From: Pseudomonadota bacterium
GTDB taxonomy: Bacteria > Pseudomonadota > Gammaproteobacteria > Burkholderiales > Burkholderiaceae_C
DNA length: 64,000 nucleotides
Direction: 5' to 3'
NCBI GenBank assembly: GCA_018241225.1
Contig: JAFEEG010000037.1
Span: forward strand, 1 to 64,000
Below are positions 18,888 through 27,502 of this stretch, one piece after another (position 1 is the first letter of the stretch; the number at the start of each line of letters is the position of its first letter). Under the pieces are notes generated by a model, which had not been told where the DNA came from, did not search any database, and saw only the letters and a list, made by a program, of their open reading frames with translations. A program made the position numbers and the translations under genes.

Positions 18888-19742
18888 ATGACCCGCGAGG
18901 CCTTCAGCGCCCAGGACGAAGACGGCGCACCCGTCGTCTCGGCCATGCCCGAAGTCGTCGACCAGGTTGCGCTGGCCCGCCTGTATGGCGAGCCGCTGTT
19001 CGCGCTGCCCAACGACCTGTACATCCCGCCGGAGGCGCTGCGCGTCTTCCTGGAGGCCTTCGAGGGCCCGCTCGACCTGCTGCTCTACCTCATTCGCAAG
19101 CAGAACTTCAACATCCTCGACATCCCCATGGCGGGGCTCACTCGCCAGTACCTGGCGTACGTCGACGAGATCCGACAGACCAACCTGGAGCTGGCCGCCG
19201 AGTACCTGCTGATGGCGGCCATGCTGATCGAGATCAAGTCGCGCATGCTCTTGCCGCCCAAGAAGACGGCCGAGGGCGAAGAAGCCGAAGACCCGCGCGC
19301 CGAGCTGGTGCGCCGGCTCATGGAGTACGAGCAGACCAAGATGCAGGCGGCCGCCATCGGCGCCATGCCCACCTTCGGGCGCGACTTCTGGCGCGCCAAC
19401 GTCTACATCGAGCAGTCGCTCAAGCCGCGCTTTCCCGACGTGAACGTGGTGGACCTGCGTGACGCGTGGGCCGACATCCTCAAGCGGGCCAAGCTGGTGC
19501 AGCACCACAAGATCTCGCGCGAGGAACTCAGTGTGCGCGAGCACATGAGCATCGTGCTGCGCCACCTGCAGGGCCGGCGCTTTGTCGAATTCGAGAACCT
19601 GTTCGACGTGAGCCGCGGCACGCCGGTGATGGTGGTCACCTTCATCGCCATGCTCGAGCTGGCCAAGGAAACCCTGATCGAGATCACGCAGGCGGAGGCT
19701 TTCGCCCCCATCTACGTGCGCCTGGCCTATTCCCCTGCCTGA
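18888..19742 (+). CDS. scpA: Segregation and condensation protein A
   Basis: The 284-residue kleisin subunit of the SMC-ScpA-ScpB condensin bridges the SMC heads. The signature FEGPLDLLLYLIRKQNFNIL lies near residues 54-73, followed by the helical segment LAAEYLLMAAMLIEIKSRML and the winged-helix C-terminus (about 215-284). The ATG at 18888 leaves a 45-residue N-terminal extension rich in acidic residues, common in Burkholderiales. No scpB is adjacent. Its stop codon is part of a perfect palindrome shared with the next, convergent gene. Confidence 0.93.
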   Translation: MTREAFSAQDEDGAPVVSAMPEVVDQVALARLYGEPLFALPNDLYIPPEALRVFLEAFEGPLDLLLYLIRKQNFNILDIPMAGLTRQYLAYVDEIRQTNLELAAEYLLMAAMLIEIKSRMLLPPKKTAEGEEAEDPRAELVRRLMEYEQTKMQAAAIGAMPTFGRDFWRANVYIEQSLKPRFPDVNVVDLRDAWADILKRAKLVQHHKISREELSVREHMSIVLRHLQGRRFVEFENLFDVSRGTPVMVVTFIAMLELAKETLIEITQAEAFAPIYVRLAYSPA

Positions 19743-19755
19743 GCCCGCGGGCTCA
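19740..19755. terminator. 16-bp perfect palindrome holding both convergent stop codons
   Basis: TGAGCCCGCGGGCTCA contains the scpA TGA at its left end and the TGA of the convergent lipoprotein gene at its right end. It could act as a short bidirectional terminator stem, but it has no T-tract. Confidence 0.4.
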
Positions 19756-20433
19756 GTTCACCGCGAAGCAATACAGCAGGCCGGCGCTTCCGCTCATCTT
19801 GAGCTGGTCGACGCTGCAGCCGCGGGTGCCGTGCGACGAATTCCAAGAGGCGTTGGCCACGGGGTCGGGGTTGGTGCCCTTGCGGTCGTGGTGGCCGACG
19901 ATGGCTGAGCCCCCGTCGGATTTCGTCCAGTTGCCGCAGGTGGTGTCCTTGCCGGGCTCGGGCACGGCCACGGTGCCGTCGGGGCGCGATCCGGTCAGGA
20001 TGTCGTGACGGTTCACCGGATCGCCAAAGCCGGCCACCACCTCGCCCTTCTCATTGAGCGACGTGTCCTTGCCCAGCTTGGCGTTGGGGCTGTGCAGGTC
20101 GGCCACGCTGCCGGCCACCATGTCGCCCTTGGCGTTGTACCAGGGGCCGGCGCCGATGCGGTCGCGCGCATTCACCGCCGGTGCGTTGCCGCTGGCCGTG
20201 GTGCTCAGGTAGGCGTGCCAAGTACGGCCGCCGCCGCCAGCCGATGCCGCCAGCGCCTGGCACCAGGCGTCGGCGCCGGTCAGGCCACCGAGGTCGCCGC
20301 CTTTTCCAGGGCCATTGCTGGTGATGAAGAAGCCCATCGGTTTGGCCCCCATGCCCGTGGCACAGGCTGCCAGCAGCCCGGCGGCGCAAAGCGCGGCAGC
20401 GGCGAGTCGAATCGGCTTGGCGTGACGAATCAT
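19753..20433 (-). CDS. Lipoprotein with lectin/endostatin-like domain
   Basis: The 226-residue protein has a signal peptide ending in the lipobox LLAAC (Cys about 24), so it is an exported lipoprotein. The mature part starts GFFITSNGPGKGGDLGGLTG and contains ADAWCQALAA, TWHAYLST, WYNAKGD and a C-terminal CAVN-like end (LLYCFAVN). This pattern resembles bacterial proteins annotated as lectin-like with a collagen XV/XVIII endostatin-type fold. Ligand and role are unknown. It is a single-gene unit facing scpA, with its own promoter space next to the gpsA stop. Confidence 0.6.
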   Translation of the reverse strand: MIRHAKPIRLAAAALCAAGLLAACATGMGAKPMGFFITSNGPGKGGDLGGLTGADAWCQALAASAGGGGRTWHAYLSTTASGNAPAVNARDRIGAGPWYNAKGDMVAGSVADLHSPNAKLGKDTSLNEKGEVVAGFGDPVNRHDILTGSRPDGTVAVPEPGKDTTCGNWTKSDGGSAIVGHHDRKGTNPDPVANASWNSSHGTRGCSVDQLKMSGSAGLLYCFAVN

Positions 20434-20543
20434 TGGAAGTCCTCCGAAAGGTGGAATTGAGGAGCCGCCACGCTAGCGCAAGGTTCGGCCCGCATCAAGG
20501 CGGGATTCACCGCTGCCGCCGGCCGCGCAAGCCGCGCAGCGCG

Positions 20544-21545
20544 TCAGCCCAGTTCGGCGGTTGGCTCGCGCCCCATCAGGGCGGCCACGACCTGGGCCGG
20601 CCGGGCGCTGCCGTCCAGCAGGGCCACCACGCCGCTTGCGATGGGCATTTCGACGCCCAGCTGCGCCGCGCGTTGCACGACAGCGCGAGCGCAATACACC
20701 CCTTCGGCCACGTGGCCGAGCGATTGCACGGCTTCGGCCAGGCTGTGGCCCTGGGCCAGGAGCAGGCCCACCTTGCGGTTGCGCGACAGGTCGCCAGTGG
20801 CCGTGAGCACCAGGTCGCCCAGGCCCGACAGGCCCATGAAGGTGTCGGCCCGCGCACCGAGCGCACTGCCCAGGCGCGTCATTTCGGCCAGGCCGCGGGT
20901 GATGAGCGCGGCACGTGCGTTCAGCCCCAGCGCCAGGCCGTCGGCCAGGCCGGTGGCAATCGCCAGCACGTTCTTCACTGCGCCGCCCACTTCGACACCC
21001 ACGATGTCGTCGTTGGCATACACGCGCAGCGACGGGCCATGAAAAGCCTCGACCAGCGCCTGGCGCACGTCGGCATGGCTGCTGGCCGCCACCAGCGCCG
21101 TGGGCTGGCCGCGAGCTACTTCGAGTGCAAAACTGGGGCCGCTGAGCACGCCCGCCGCCAGAGCAGGTGCCACCTGGGCCTGGATTTCGTGGGCCAGCAG
21201 GCCGATGTCCTGCCCGCTGCCCTGCGCCGGCTCCACGCCCTTGCAAAGCCAGGCCACGGGAACCCGCAGCCCGCGCAAGGCCTGCAGCTGCTCGCGCAGC
21301 GCCGCCATGGGCGTTGCAACGATGACCAGTTCGGCCGAAAGAGCTGCATCGACCGCGGCTGCGCCGACGATCTGCAACGACGAGGGAAAGGCAATGCCCG
21401 ACAGGTAGCGACGGTTCTCGCGCTCGGCCTGCATGGCGACCAGCTGCGCCGCATCGCGCCCCCACAGGCTGACCTCGTGGCGGGCGGAAGCATTGATGGC
21501 CAGCGCCGTTCCCCAGGCACCGGCACCGAGCACGCAGATCTTCAT
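20544..21545 (-). CDS. gpsA: Glycerol-3-phosphate dehydrogenase [NAD(P)+]
   Basis: The 333-residue enzyme reduces dihydroxyacetone phosphate to sn-glycerol 3-phosphate for phospholipid synthesis. The start MKICVLGAGAWGTALA carries the Rossmann GxGxxG fold; further on are LSGPSFALEVARG, the catalytic-lysine region VGGAVKNVLAIATGL, and GLSGLGDLVLTATG. The ATG at 21545 was chosen because it directly precedes the nucleotide-binding motif. It is the last gene of the rhodanese-grxC-secB-gpsA operon, an order also seen in E. coli. Confidence 0.96.
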   Translation of the reverse strand: MKICVLGAGAWGTALAINASARHEVSLWGRDAAQLVAMQAERENRRYLSGIAFPSSLQIVGAAAVDAALSAELVIVATPMAALREQLQALRGLRVPVAWLCKGVEPAQGSGQDIGLLAHEIQAQVAPALAAGVLSGPSFALEVARGQPTALVAASSHADVRQALVEAFHGPSLRVYANDDIVGVEVGGAVKNVLAIATGLADGLALGLNARAALITRGLAEMTRLGSALGARADTFMGLSGLGDLVLTATGDLSRNRKVGLLLAQGHSLAEAVQSLGHVAEGVYCARAVVQRAAQLGVEMPIASGVVALLDGSARPAQVVAALMGREPTAELG

Positions 21546-21585
21546 CTTCGGGGTGTGCCGCGCGAGAGGCGCGGCACATGGCAAC

Positions 21586-22032
21586 TTACTGGGCGGGGGT
21601 GCCGGCAGCCTGGGCCTGCTGCTGCTCGAACATGGCCTGGAAGTTGATTTCCGCCAGGTGCACGGGCGGGAAGCCGGCGCGCTGGATGGTGTCGGCCACG
21701 TTGCCGCGCAGGTACGGGTAGACGATCTGCGGGCAGGCGATGCCCAGGATGGGCGACATCTGGTCTTGCGGCAGGTTGCGGATCTCGAAGATGCCGGCTT
21801 GCTTGGCTTCGACCAGGAACACGGTCTTGTCGTTGATCTTGGTCTGCACGGTGGCCGACACGGTCACTTCGAAGATGCCTTCGTTGACCGGCTGCGCGTC
21901 CACGCCCAGCTGGATGTCGACCGTGGGTGCTTCCTGCTCGAGCAGGATGGCCGGCGAATTGGGCTGCTCCAGCGACAGGTCCTTGAGGTAGACGCGTTGG
22001 ATCTGGAAAACGGGATCTTGGTTGTCGGCCAT
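21586..22032 (-). CDS. secB: Protein-export chaperone SecB
   Basis: The 148-residue protein starts at MADNQDPVFQIQRVY. It contains the SecB strands (YLKDLSLEQPNSP, TVDIQLGVDA) and the conserved GIACPQIVYPYLRGNVAD and AGFPPVHLAEINF segments. The tetramer keeps preproteins unfolded and hands them to SecA. The Gln/Ala-rich tail is usual. It lies 40 bp upstream of gpsA and about 100 bp downstream of grxC. Confidence 0.96.
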   Translation of the reverse strand: MADNQDPVFQIQRVYLKDLSLEQPNSPAILLEQEAPTVDIQLGVDAQPVNEGIFEVTVSATVQTKINDKTVFLVEAKQAGIFEIRNLPQDQMSPILGIACPQIVYPYLRGNVADTIQRAGFPPVHLAEINFQAMFEQQQAQAAGTPAQ

Positions 22033-22140
22033 GGTGCTTCTTTCGGGTATCAAGACAAGGCCCGCCGGGAAGCATTTCCCGTCGCGGGCCTGGGTGAATC
22101 GGTGATTATGACCGTTGGGCGTGACGCGCCCGGGTCGGGT

Positions 22141-22401
22141 TCAGGCTGCCTTGAGCAAGGGCTCGAGGCCGCCCCGGCTGTCCAGCGCCATCAGGTCGTC
22201 GCAGCCACCCACGTGGGTGTCGCCGATGAAGATCTGCGGCACCGTGCGGCGCTGGGTGATCTCCATCATGGTGGCGCGGGCGCTGGGGTCGGCGTCGACG
22301 CGGATTTCCTCGATCTGGTCGACCCCCTTGGACTTGAGGATCTGCTTGGCGCGGATGCAGTAGGGGCAAACCGCGGTGGTGTACATCTTGACCGGCTTCA
22401 T
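22141..22401 (-). CDS. grxC: Glutaredoxin 3
   Basis: The 86-residue dithiol glutaredoxin has active site CPYC at residues 12-15, the TVPQIFIG cis-proline loop and the GGCDDL glutathione-binding motif. It reduces disulfides and glutathione mixed disulfides in the cytoplasm. It sits 20 bp after the rhodanese gene, in the conserved order rhodanese-grxC-secB-gpsA. Confidence 0.95.
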   Translation of the reverse strand: MKPVKMYTTAVCPYCIRAKQILKSKGVDQIEEIRVDADPSARATMMEITQRRTVPQIFIGDTHVGGCDDLMALDSRGGLEPLLKAA

Positions 22402-22421
22402 CTTGGGTATCTGCGCAACTT

Positions 22422-22841
22422 TCAGGCTTTTTCAAGCGGCAGGTTAGCGTCTTTCCACGATTTGAGCCCGCCGCCCAGGGCTTGGGCCTGCTCGTAGCCG
22501 AGCTTCTTGGCCACGGCAACGGCGCGCTGGGCGCGGGCGCCGCTGGCGCACACGATGAGCAGGGGCAGCGACTTGTTCTTCACGGTGCCGGCCAGCTTGG
22601 CCTCGAGCTGGTCCAGCGGCACGTTGCGCGCACCGCTCACGTGGCCGGTGGCAAATTCCTCGGGGGCGCGGATGTCCACCACCACCGCACGCTGGCGGTT
22701 GATCAGCTGCACGGCGCCCTCGGCGCTGAGCGCGCCCTGGCCGGCCTTTTGCACCATCGGGAAGAAAAGCATGGTGCCGGAGGCGATTGCAACCAGGAAC
22801 AGCACCCAGTTGGCAATGACGAAGTCGAAGAAGAATTTCAC
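22422..22841 (-). CDS. Membrane-anchored rhodanese-like protein (YibN type)
   Basis: The protein has 139 residues from a GTG start (MKFFFDFVIANW). An N-terminal membrane helix (about 6-28) is followed by a single rhodanese domain with VVDIRAPEEFATGHVSGA and the active-site loop CASGARA, whose Cys is present. It resembles E. coli YibN, which also precedes grxC-secB-gpsA. The domain probably faces the cytoplasm. The sulfur donor and acceptor are unknown. It is divergent from gpmA across a 94-bp gap. Confidence 0.85.
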   Translation of the reverse strand: MKFFFDFVIANWVLFLVAIASGTMLFFPMVQKAGQGALSAEGAVQLINRQRAVVVDIRAPEEFATGHVSGARNVPLDQLEAKLAGTVKNKSLPLLIVCASGARAQRAVAVAKKLGYEQAQALGGGLKSWKDANLPLEKA

Positions 22842-22849
22842 GGGAGTCC

Positions 22850-22877
22850 TTGGATGACGAACCCCGGATTTTAGAAT
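22850..22877 (+). promoter_or_regulatory. Putative gpmA promoter
   Basis: TTGGAT and TAGAAT are separated by 16 bp and lie 59 bp upstream of the gpmA start in the divergent gap. The -10 matches five of six consensus bases and the -35 only three. Confidence 0.45.
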
Positions 22878-22935
22878 GTCGGGTTTTGCAGATCTGCCGA
22901 TTGCGGTTCCCGCGGTCGAAAAAGGGCCCCTACAC

Positions 22936-23679
22936 ATGTACAAGCTGGTGCTGATTCGCCATGGCGAATCGACCTGGAACCTCGAAAACCGCTTCACCGG
23001 TTGGACCGACGTCGACCTCACCCCCACCGGCGTGGAGCAGGCCAAGCAGGCTGGGCGCCTGCTCAAGGCCGAAGGCTACGACTTCGACATTGCCTATACC
23101 AGCGTGCTCAAGCGCGCCACGCGCACCCTGTGGCACACGCTGGACGAACTCGACCGCACCTGGCTGCCGGTGGTGCATTCGTGGCGCCTGAACGAGCGCC
23201 ACTACGGCGCCCTGCAGGGGCTGAACAAGGCCGACATGGCCAAGCAGTACGGCGACGAGCAGGTGCTGGTCTGGCGCCGCAGCTACGACACCCCGCCGCC
23301 GCCGCTGGAGCCCAACGACCCGCGCAGCGAGCGCGCCGACGTGCGCTACGCCAAGCTTTCGCCCGAGCAGATCCCGCTCACCGAATGCCTGAAGGACACG
23401 GTGGCCCGGGTGCTGCCCTTCTGGAACGAATCCATGGCCCCGGCCATCCGCGCCGGCCGCCGGCTGGTGGTGGCGGCCCACGGAAACTCGATCCGCGCGC
23501 TGGTGAAGTACCTTGACGGCATCTCCGACGCCGACATCGTGGGGCTGAACATCCCCAACGGCATTCCGCTGGTCTACGAGCTCGACAACGACCTCAAGCC
23601 CCTGCGCCACTACTACCTGGGCGATGCCGAAGCCGCCGCCAAGGCCGCCGCAGCCGTCGCCAACCAAGGAAAGGCCTAG
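22936..23679 (+). CDS. gpmA: 2,3-bisphosphoglycerate-dependent phosphoglycerate mutase
   Basis: The 247-residue glycolytic enzyme interconverts 3- and 2-phosphoglycerate. LIRHGES near the N-terminus carries the phospho-histidine. Further motifs are RFTGWTDVDLT, the general acid region ERHYGALQGL, and AAHGNSIRAL with the second histidine. The start at MYKLVLIRHGE follows the family; a longer open frame upstream overlaps the promoter. The C-terminal Ala-rich tail is slightly extended. Confidence 0.96.
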   Translation: MYKLVLIRHGESTWNLENRFTGWTDVDLTPTGVEQAKQAGRLLKAEGYDFDIAYTSVLKRATRTLWHTLDELDRTWLPVVHSWRLNERHYGALQGLNKADMAKQYGDEQVLVWRRSYDTPPPPLEPNDPRSERADVRYAKLSPEQIPLTECLKDTVARVLPFWNESMAPAIRAGRRLVVAAHGNSIRALVKYLDGISDADIVGLNIPNGIPLVYELDNDLKPLRHYYLGDAEAAAKAAAAVANQGKA

Positions 23680-23771
23680 CGCCACGCACAGTCTTGGAAC
23701 TGTTGCAGATGCTTCGCTTCCAAGCTGTGTATATTGATCCGGTTCGCTGACAGGACACCAGGACATCCCCC

Positions 23772-25208
23772 ATGGGCCAGAAACTCAAGATTACAGGCTG
23801 GGTCGCCGCTGGCGCCGTCGCCGGCGCGTTGACCACCGTCTCGCTGCAAACCGTTGCCCGAGGCTCGCTGGCCCCGCTCCCGCTCGAAGAGCTTCAGCAG
23901 CTCGCCGCCGTGTTCGGCATGGTCAAGAGCGACTATGTCGAGCCGGTGGACGAGAAAAAGCTCATCTCCGACGCCATTTCCGGCATGGTGGCCGGGCTCG
24001 ACCCGCATTCCCAGTACTTCGACAAGAAGTCCTTCAAGGAATTCAAGGAAGGCACCACCGGCCGCTTCGTCGGCGTGGGCATCGAGATTTCCCAGGAAGA
24101 CGGCCTGGTCAAGATCGTCTCGCCGATCGAGGGCTCGCCTGCCTTCCGCGCAGGCCTCAAGCCCAACGACATGATCACCAAGATCGATGACACGGCGGTG
24201 CGCGGCCTCACCCTGAACGAGGCCGTCAAGCGCATGCGCGGCGAGGCCAACACCAAGGTGATGCTCACCATCTTCCGCAAGGACGAGAACCGCACCTTCC
24301 CGGTCACGATCACACGCGAGGAAATCCGCACCCAGTCGGTGCGCGGCAAGATGCTCGAGCCCGGCTACGGCTGGATCCGCCTGTCGCAGTTCCAGGAGCG
24401 CACGGTCGACGACTTCGTCAAGAAGGTCGAGGAGCTCTACAAGGCCGACCCCAACCTCAAGGGCATGGTGCTCGACCTGCGCAACGACCCGGGCGGCCTG
24501 CTCGACGCAGCCGTGGCCATTTCGGCCGCCTTCCTGCCCGAGAACGTCACGGTGGTGTCCACCGACGGCCAACTGCCCGAAAGCAAGGCGGTCTACAAGG
24601 CTGCGCCCGAGTACTACCAGCGCCGCTCCGGCAGCGACCCGCTGCGCGGCCTGCCGGCAGGTCTCAAGTCGGTGCCCCTGGTGGTGCTGGTCAATGAAGG
24701 CTCGGCCTCGGCCAGCGAGATCGTGGCCGGCGCCCTGCAGGACCACAAGCGCGCCACCGTCATGGGCAGCCAGACCTTCGGCAAGGGCTCGGTGCAGACC
24801 GTTCGCCCGCTGGGTCCCGACACCGGCCTGAAGATCACCACGGCGCGCTACTACACCCCCAGCGGCACATCCATCCAGGCGCGCGGCATCGTGCCCAACG
24901 TGCTGGTGGACGAAACCGCCGAGGGCAGCCCCTACGCCATCCTGCGCATGCGCGAGGCCGACCTCGACAAGCACCTGACCAGCGGCCAGGGCCCCGAGGA
25001 CAAGAACCCCGACCGTGAAAAGGCCCGGGAAGAAGCCCGCAAGCGCCTGGAAGCCGAAGCGCTCAAGTCGCCGCAGGACCGCAAGGCGCCGGAATTCGGC
25101 TCCGACAAGGACTTCCCGCTGATGCAGGCGCTGGCGCAACTCAAGGGCCAGCCGGTCCTGGTGAGCAAGACGCAGGTCGAGCGCAAGGAAGAAAAGAAAG
25201 AGAACTAG
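23772..25208 (+). CDS. ctpA: S41-family carboxy-terminal processing protease
   Basis: The 478-residue protein has an N-terminal signal or anchor helix (about 8-28) and a PDZ domain near 90-175 (GRFVGVGIEISQEDG, SPAFRAGLKPNDMI). The tail-protease domain has the catalytic Ser in EGSASASEI and the Lys in FGKGSVQT. It acts in the periplasm on the C-terminal tails of envelope proteins. The C-terminus is a charged Lys/Glu-rich helix. It follows gpmA with a 92-bp gap and is followed by a copy of the intergenic repeat. Confidence 0.93.
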   Translation: MGQKLKITGWVAAGAVAGALTTVSLQTVARGSLAPLPLEELQQLAAVFGMVKSDYVEPVDEKKLISDAISGMVAGLDPHSQYFDKKSFKEFKEGTTGRFVGVGIEISQEDGLVKIVSPIEGSPAFRAGLKPNDMITKIDDTAVRGLTLNEAVKRMRGEANTKVMLTIFRKDENRTFPVTITREEIRTQSVRGKMLEPGYGWIRLSQFQERTVDDFVKKVEELYKADPNLKGMVLDLRNDPGGLLDAAVAISAAFLPENVTVVSTDGQLPESKAVYKAAPEYYQRRSGSDPLRGLPAGLKSVPLVVLVNEGSASASEIVAGALQDHKRATVMGSQTFGKGSVQTVRPLGPDTGLKITTARYYTPSGTSIQARGIVPNVLVDETAEGSPYAILRMREADLDKHLTSGQGPEDKNPDREKAREEARKRLEAEALKSPQDRKAPEFGSDKDFPLMQALAQLKGQPVLVSKTQVERKEEKKEN

Positions 25209-25211
25209 CCC

Positions 25212-25331
25212 ACCTCCAGGCTTTTCACTTCGCTTCGCTCCGTGTAATTCGCACACCCCCTCAAGGGGGCAACACCTGCGGCCTGGCAAAGCCAGTTCCG
25301 CGGTGTTCCCCGAATGGGCCTCGCCCAGCTC
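25212..25331 (+). repeat. GC-rich intergenic repeat, copy B
   Basis: It lies between ctpA and moeB and shares with copy A the blocks GGCTTTTCAC, CGTGTAA, a C5/G5 hairpin (CCCCCTCAAGGGGG), ACACCTG, GGCAAAGCC, GTTCC and GCCCAGCTCG in the same order and orientation relative to the upstream gene. Confidence 0.7.
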
Positions 25332-25354
25332 GCCTCTTTGCAGTTGCCAACGCC

Positions 25355-26128
25355 ATGGACGACGACGATCTGCTGCGCTATTCGCGCCATATCCTCCTGG
25401 AGGAATTCGGCATCGACGGCCAGGCCCGCGTGTCGGCGGGCCACGCGCTCATCATTGGCGCAGGCGGCCTGGGGTCGCCAGTGGCGCTGTACCTGGCCGG
25501 CGCAGGGGTCGGCCGCATCACCCTCGTGGACGATGACGAAGTCGACCTGACCAATCTGCAGCGCCAGATTGCCCACACGGCAGCGCGCGTGGGCCAGCCC
25601 AAGGTCCGCTCGGCGGCCATTGCCATGGGCGAGATCAATCCCACCATCCAGATCGACACGCGCGTGGGCCGCGCCGATGCCCAGTTGCTCGACGAACTCG
25701 TGCCGCAGGCACAGGTGGTCATCGACTGCTGCGACAACTTCGCCACCCGCCAGCTGGTGAACCAGGCCTGCGTGCGCCATGGGCGGCCGTTGGTGGCCGG
25801 CGCCGCCATCCGGTTCGACGGCCAGCTGAGCGTCTACGACACGCGCAACGACGCCTCGCCCTGCTACGCCTGCCTGTTTCCGCCAGATGCGCAGTTCGAG
25901 GAAACACGCTGCGCCGTGCTGGGCGTATTCGCCCCGGTGGTGGGCACCATCGGCGTGCTGCAGGCGGGCGAAGCGTTGAAGCTGTTGGCGGGTATTGGCG
26001 AGCCGCTGGCCGGCCGGCTGCTGATGTTCGACGGCCGCACGGCCAGCTTCGACACCCTTCGCGTGGCCCGCGACCCGGGCTGTCCGGTGTGCGGCACGCG
26101 GCATCCGGGCGGCGCGCACGGCGCCTGA
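25355..26128 (+). CDS. moeB: MoeB/ThiF-type adenylyltransferase
   Basis: The 257-residue E1-like enzyme adenylates the C-terminus of a sulfur-carrier protein (MoaD or ThiS). The N-terminus RYSRHILLEEFGIDGQ, the ATP-binding loop GAGGLGSP, the DDDEVDLTNLQRQ strand, and two zinc Cys pairs (CYAC and CPVC) are all present, as is the RCAVLGVF region. MoeB would feed molybdopterin synthesis, which the formate dehydrogenase needs. MoeB and ThiF cannot be separated by sequence alone. Confidence 0.9.
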   Translation: MDDDDLLRYSRHILLEEFGIDGQARVSAGHALIIGAGGLGSPVALYLAGAGVGRITLVDDDEVDLTNLQRQIAHTAARVGQPKVRSAAIAMGEINPTIQIDTRVGRADAQLLDELVPQAQVVIDCCDNFATRQLVNQACVRHGRPLVAGAAIRFDGQLSVYDTRNDASPCYACLFPPDAQFEETRCAVLGVFAPVVGTIGVLQAGEALKLLAGIGEPLAGRLLMFDGRTASFDTLRVARDPGCPVCGTRHPGGAHGA

Positions 26129-26281
26129 AATTGCGCCCTGGCCGCGCGCTCGCGGCATGAATGTCAGCGCGTTCCTACAACGCGAAGCCCTGCCAACTTG
26201 CACCATTGCAGGCCACTGATCGCTACGATTGGTGCACCTGGCCCATTGCCCATCGCCAATGGCAGGCCGATAAAAATGTGA

Positions 26282-26698
26282 ATGTCTTCCGACATGCCAA
26301 GGACGCTCAAGACATACATCGTCGAAGACAACGCCACGATCCGGGAAAACCTGGTCGGTACCTTGGAGGAACTGACCCGGGTCTCGGCCATCGGCCATTC
26401 CGAAACAGAATCCGACGCCAGGCGCTGGCTCAACGCGCATGCCAACGACTGGGACCTCACCATCGTCGACCTCTTTCTCAAGCAAGGCAGCGGCCTGGGC
26501 GTCCTGCAGGAATGCATCCAGCGCAGGGCCAGCCAGAAGGTGGTGGTGCTCAGCAACTACGCCACGCCCGACATCCGCAAGCGCTGCGCCCAGCTGGGCG
26601 CGGATGCGGTCTTCGACAAGTCCAATGAAATCGATGCGCTGGTTGATTTCTGCGCCATGCTGTCCAACGACACGGGGGCTGCGGCTGGTGCGGCGTAG
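26282..26698 (+). CDS. Stand-alone response-regulator receiver domain
   Basis: The protein has 138 residues. A complete receiver domain is visible: acidic pair E15/D16, phospho-acceptor D63 in TIVDLFLKQGSG, and K113 in VFDKSNE. There is no output domain, only a short Ala-rich tail. It probably works as a phosphate sink or protein-protein switch. It lies next to a LuxR-type regulator and a CHASE3 kinase that face each other, and may be phosphorylated by that kinase. A second ATG at 26294 is an alternative start. Confidence 0.85.
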   Translation: MSSDMPRTLKTYIVEDNATIRENLVGTLEELTRVSAIGHSETESDARRWLNAHANDWDLTIVDLFLKQGSGLGVLQECIQRRASQKVVVLSNYATPDIRKRCAQLGADAVFDKSNEIDALVDFCAMLSNDTGAAAGAA

Positions 26699-26807
26699 CT
26701 CGCACCCGGACAAGCCCGCTCGCGCCGCGGCGGCCCCTGCATGCCTCCTGCCCGCGGCTCGCCGCGTGGTGACACAGGCAAGGGCGCGGCGCCGCGCCCA
26801 AGTCGCC

Positions 26808-27440
26808 TCAATCGATCAGCTTGTTCTTCAGCGCGTAGTAGGTCAGGTCGCTGTTGGAGGACAGGTTCATCTTCTCCATCAGCCGCGTGCGGTAGGTGCT
26901 CACCGTCTTCACGGACAGCGACAAGGCCTTGGCGATGTCGCCGGCGGTCTCGCCCTTGGCCAGCTTCAGGAACACCTGGAACTCGCGCTCGGACAATTGC
27001 TCGTGGGGCGCGCTGTCGCTCTTGCGGTCCAGCTGGCGAGCCAGCAAGTCGGCCACGGCTGGCGTGATGTGGCGCCGACCCAGGGCGATGGTGCGAAGGG
27101 CGTTCACGATTTCCATCGGATCGCATTCCTTGTTGAGGTAGCCGCTGGCGCCCTGCCGGATGAGGTTCAGGGCGTAGTGCTCCTCGGGGTAGGCACTCAG
27201 GATGAGGATGCCCACGTCGGGGGCCTTGGCGCGGATCATCGCCAGGGCGTCGATGCCGCTTTGCCCGGGCATCGACAGGTCCATGACCAGCACATCCATT
27301 TCGGTGTTGCGAACGAGGTCGATGGCCTCGCGGCCACTGGCCGCCTCGCCGACTACGCGAAGGTCGACATGCTCCGAGAAGAACTGGCGCAAGCCAGAGC
27401 GGACGATGGCATGGTCGTCCACAATTCCGATTCTGATCAT
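26808..27440 (-). CDS. LuxR/NarL-family response regulator
   Basis: The 210-residue protein has receiver residues D8/D9, D54 in VMDLSMPGQSG and Lys in GYLNKE (about 107). A LuxR helix-turn-helix spans about 148-192 (LSEREFQVFLKLAKGE, IAKALSLSVKTVSTYRTRL), as in UvrY and NarL. It is divergent from the CHASE3 histidine kinase with a 62-bp gap that must hold both promoters. HisKA_3 kinases usually pair with NarL-type regulators, so the two are a likely pair. Targets are unknown. Confidence 0.92.
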   Translation of the reverse strand: MIRIGIVDDHAIVRSGLRQFFSEHVDLRVVGEAASGREAIDLVRNTEMDVLVMDLSMPGQSGIDALAMIRAKAPDVGILILSAYPEEHYALNLIRQGASGYLNKECDPMEIVNALRTIALGRRHITPAVADLLARQLDRKSDSAPHEQLSEREFQVFLKLAKGETAGDIAKALSLSVKTVSTYRTRLMEKMNLSSNSDLTYYALKNKLID

Positions 27441-27502
27441 CTGTTGCCTTTGTCGCTTGATCGCATTCTGAAGAGCGCTTACGGTCCCGTCCCTGGTTCA
27501 AG

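Noticed and set aside
19466..20008. A plus-strand frame running from inside scpA into the lipoprotein gene
   Set aside because: It lies in the wrong frame relative to scpA and antisense to the lipoprotein, with no domain or ribosome site.
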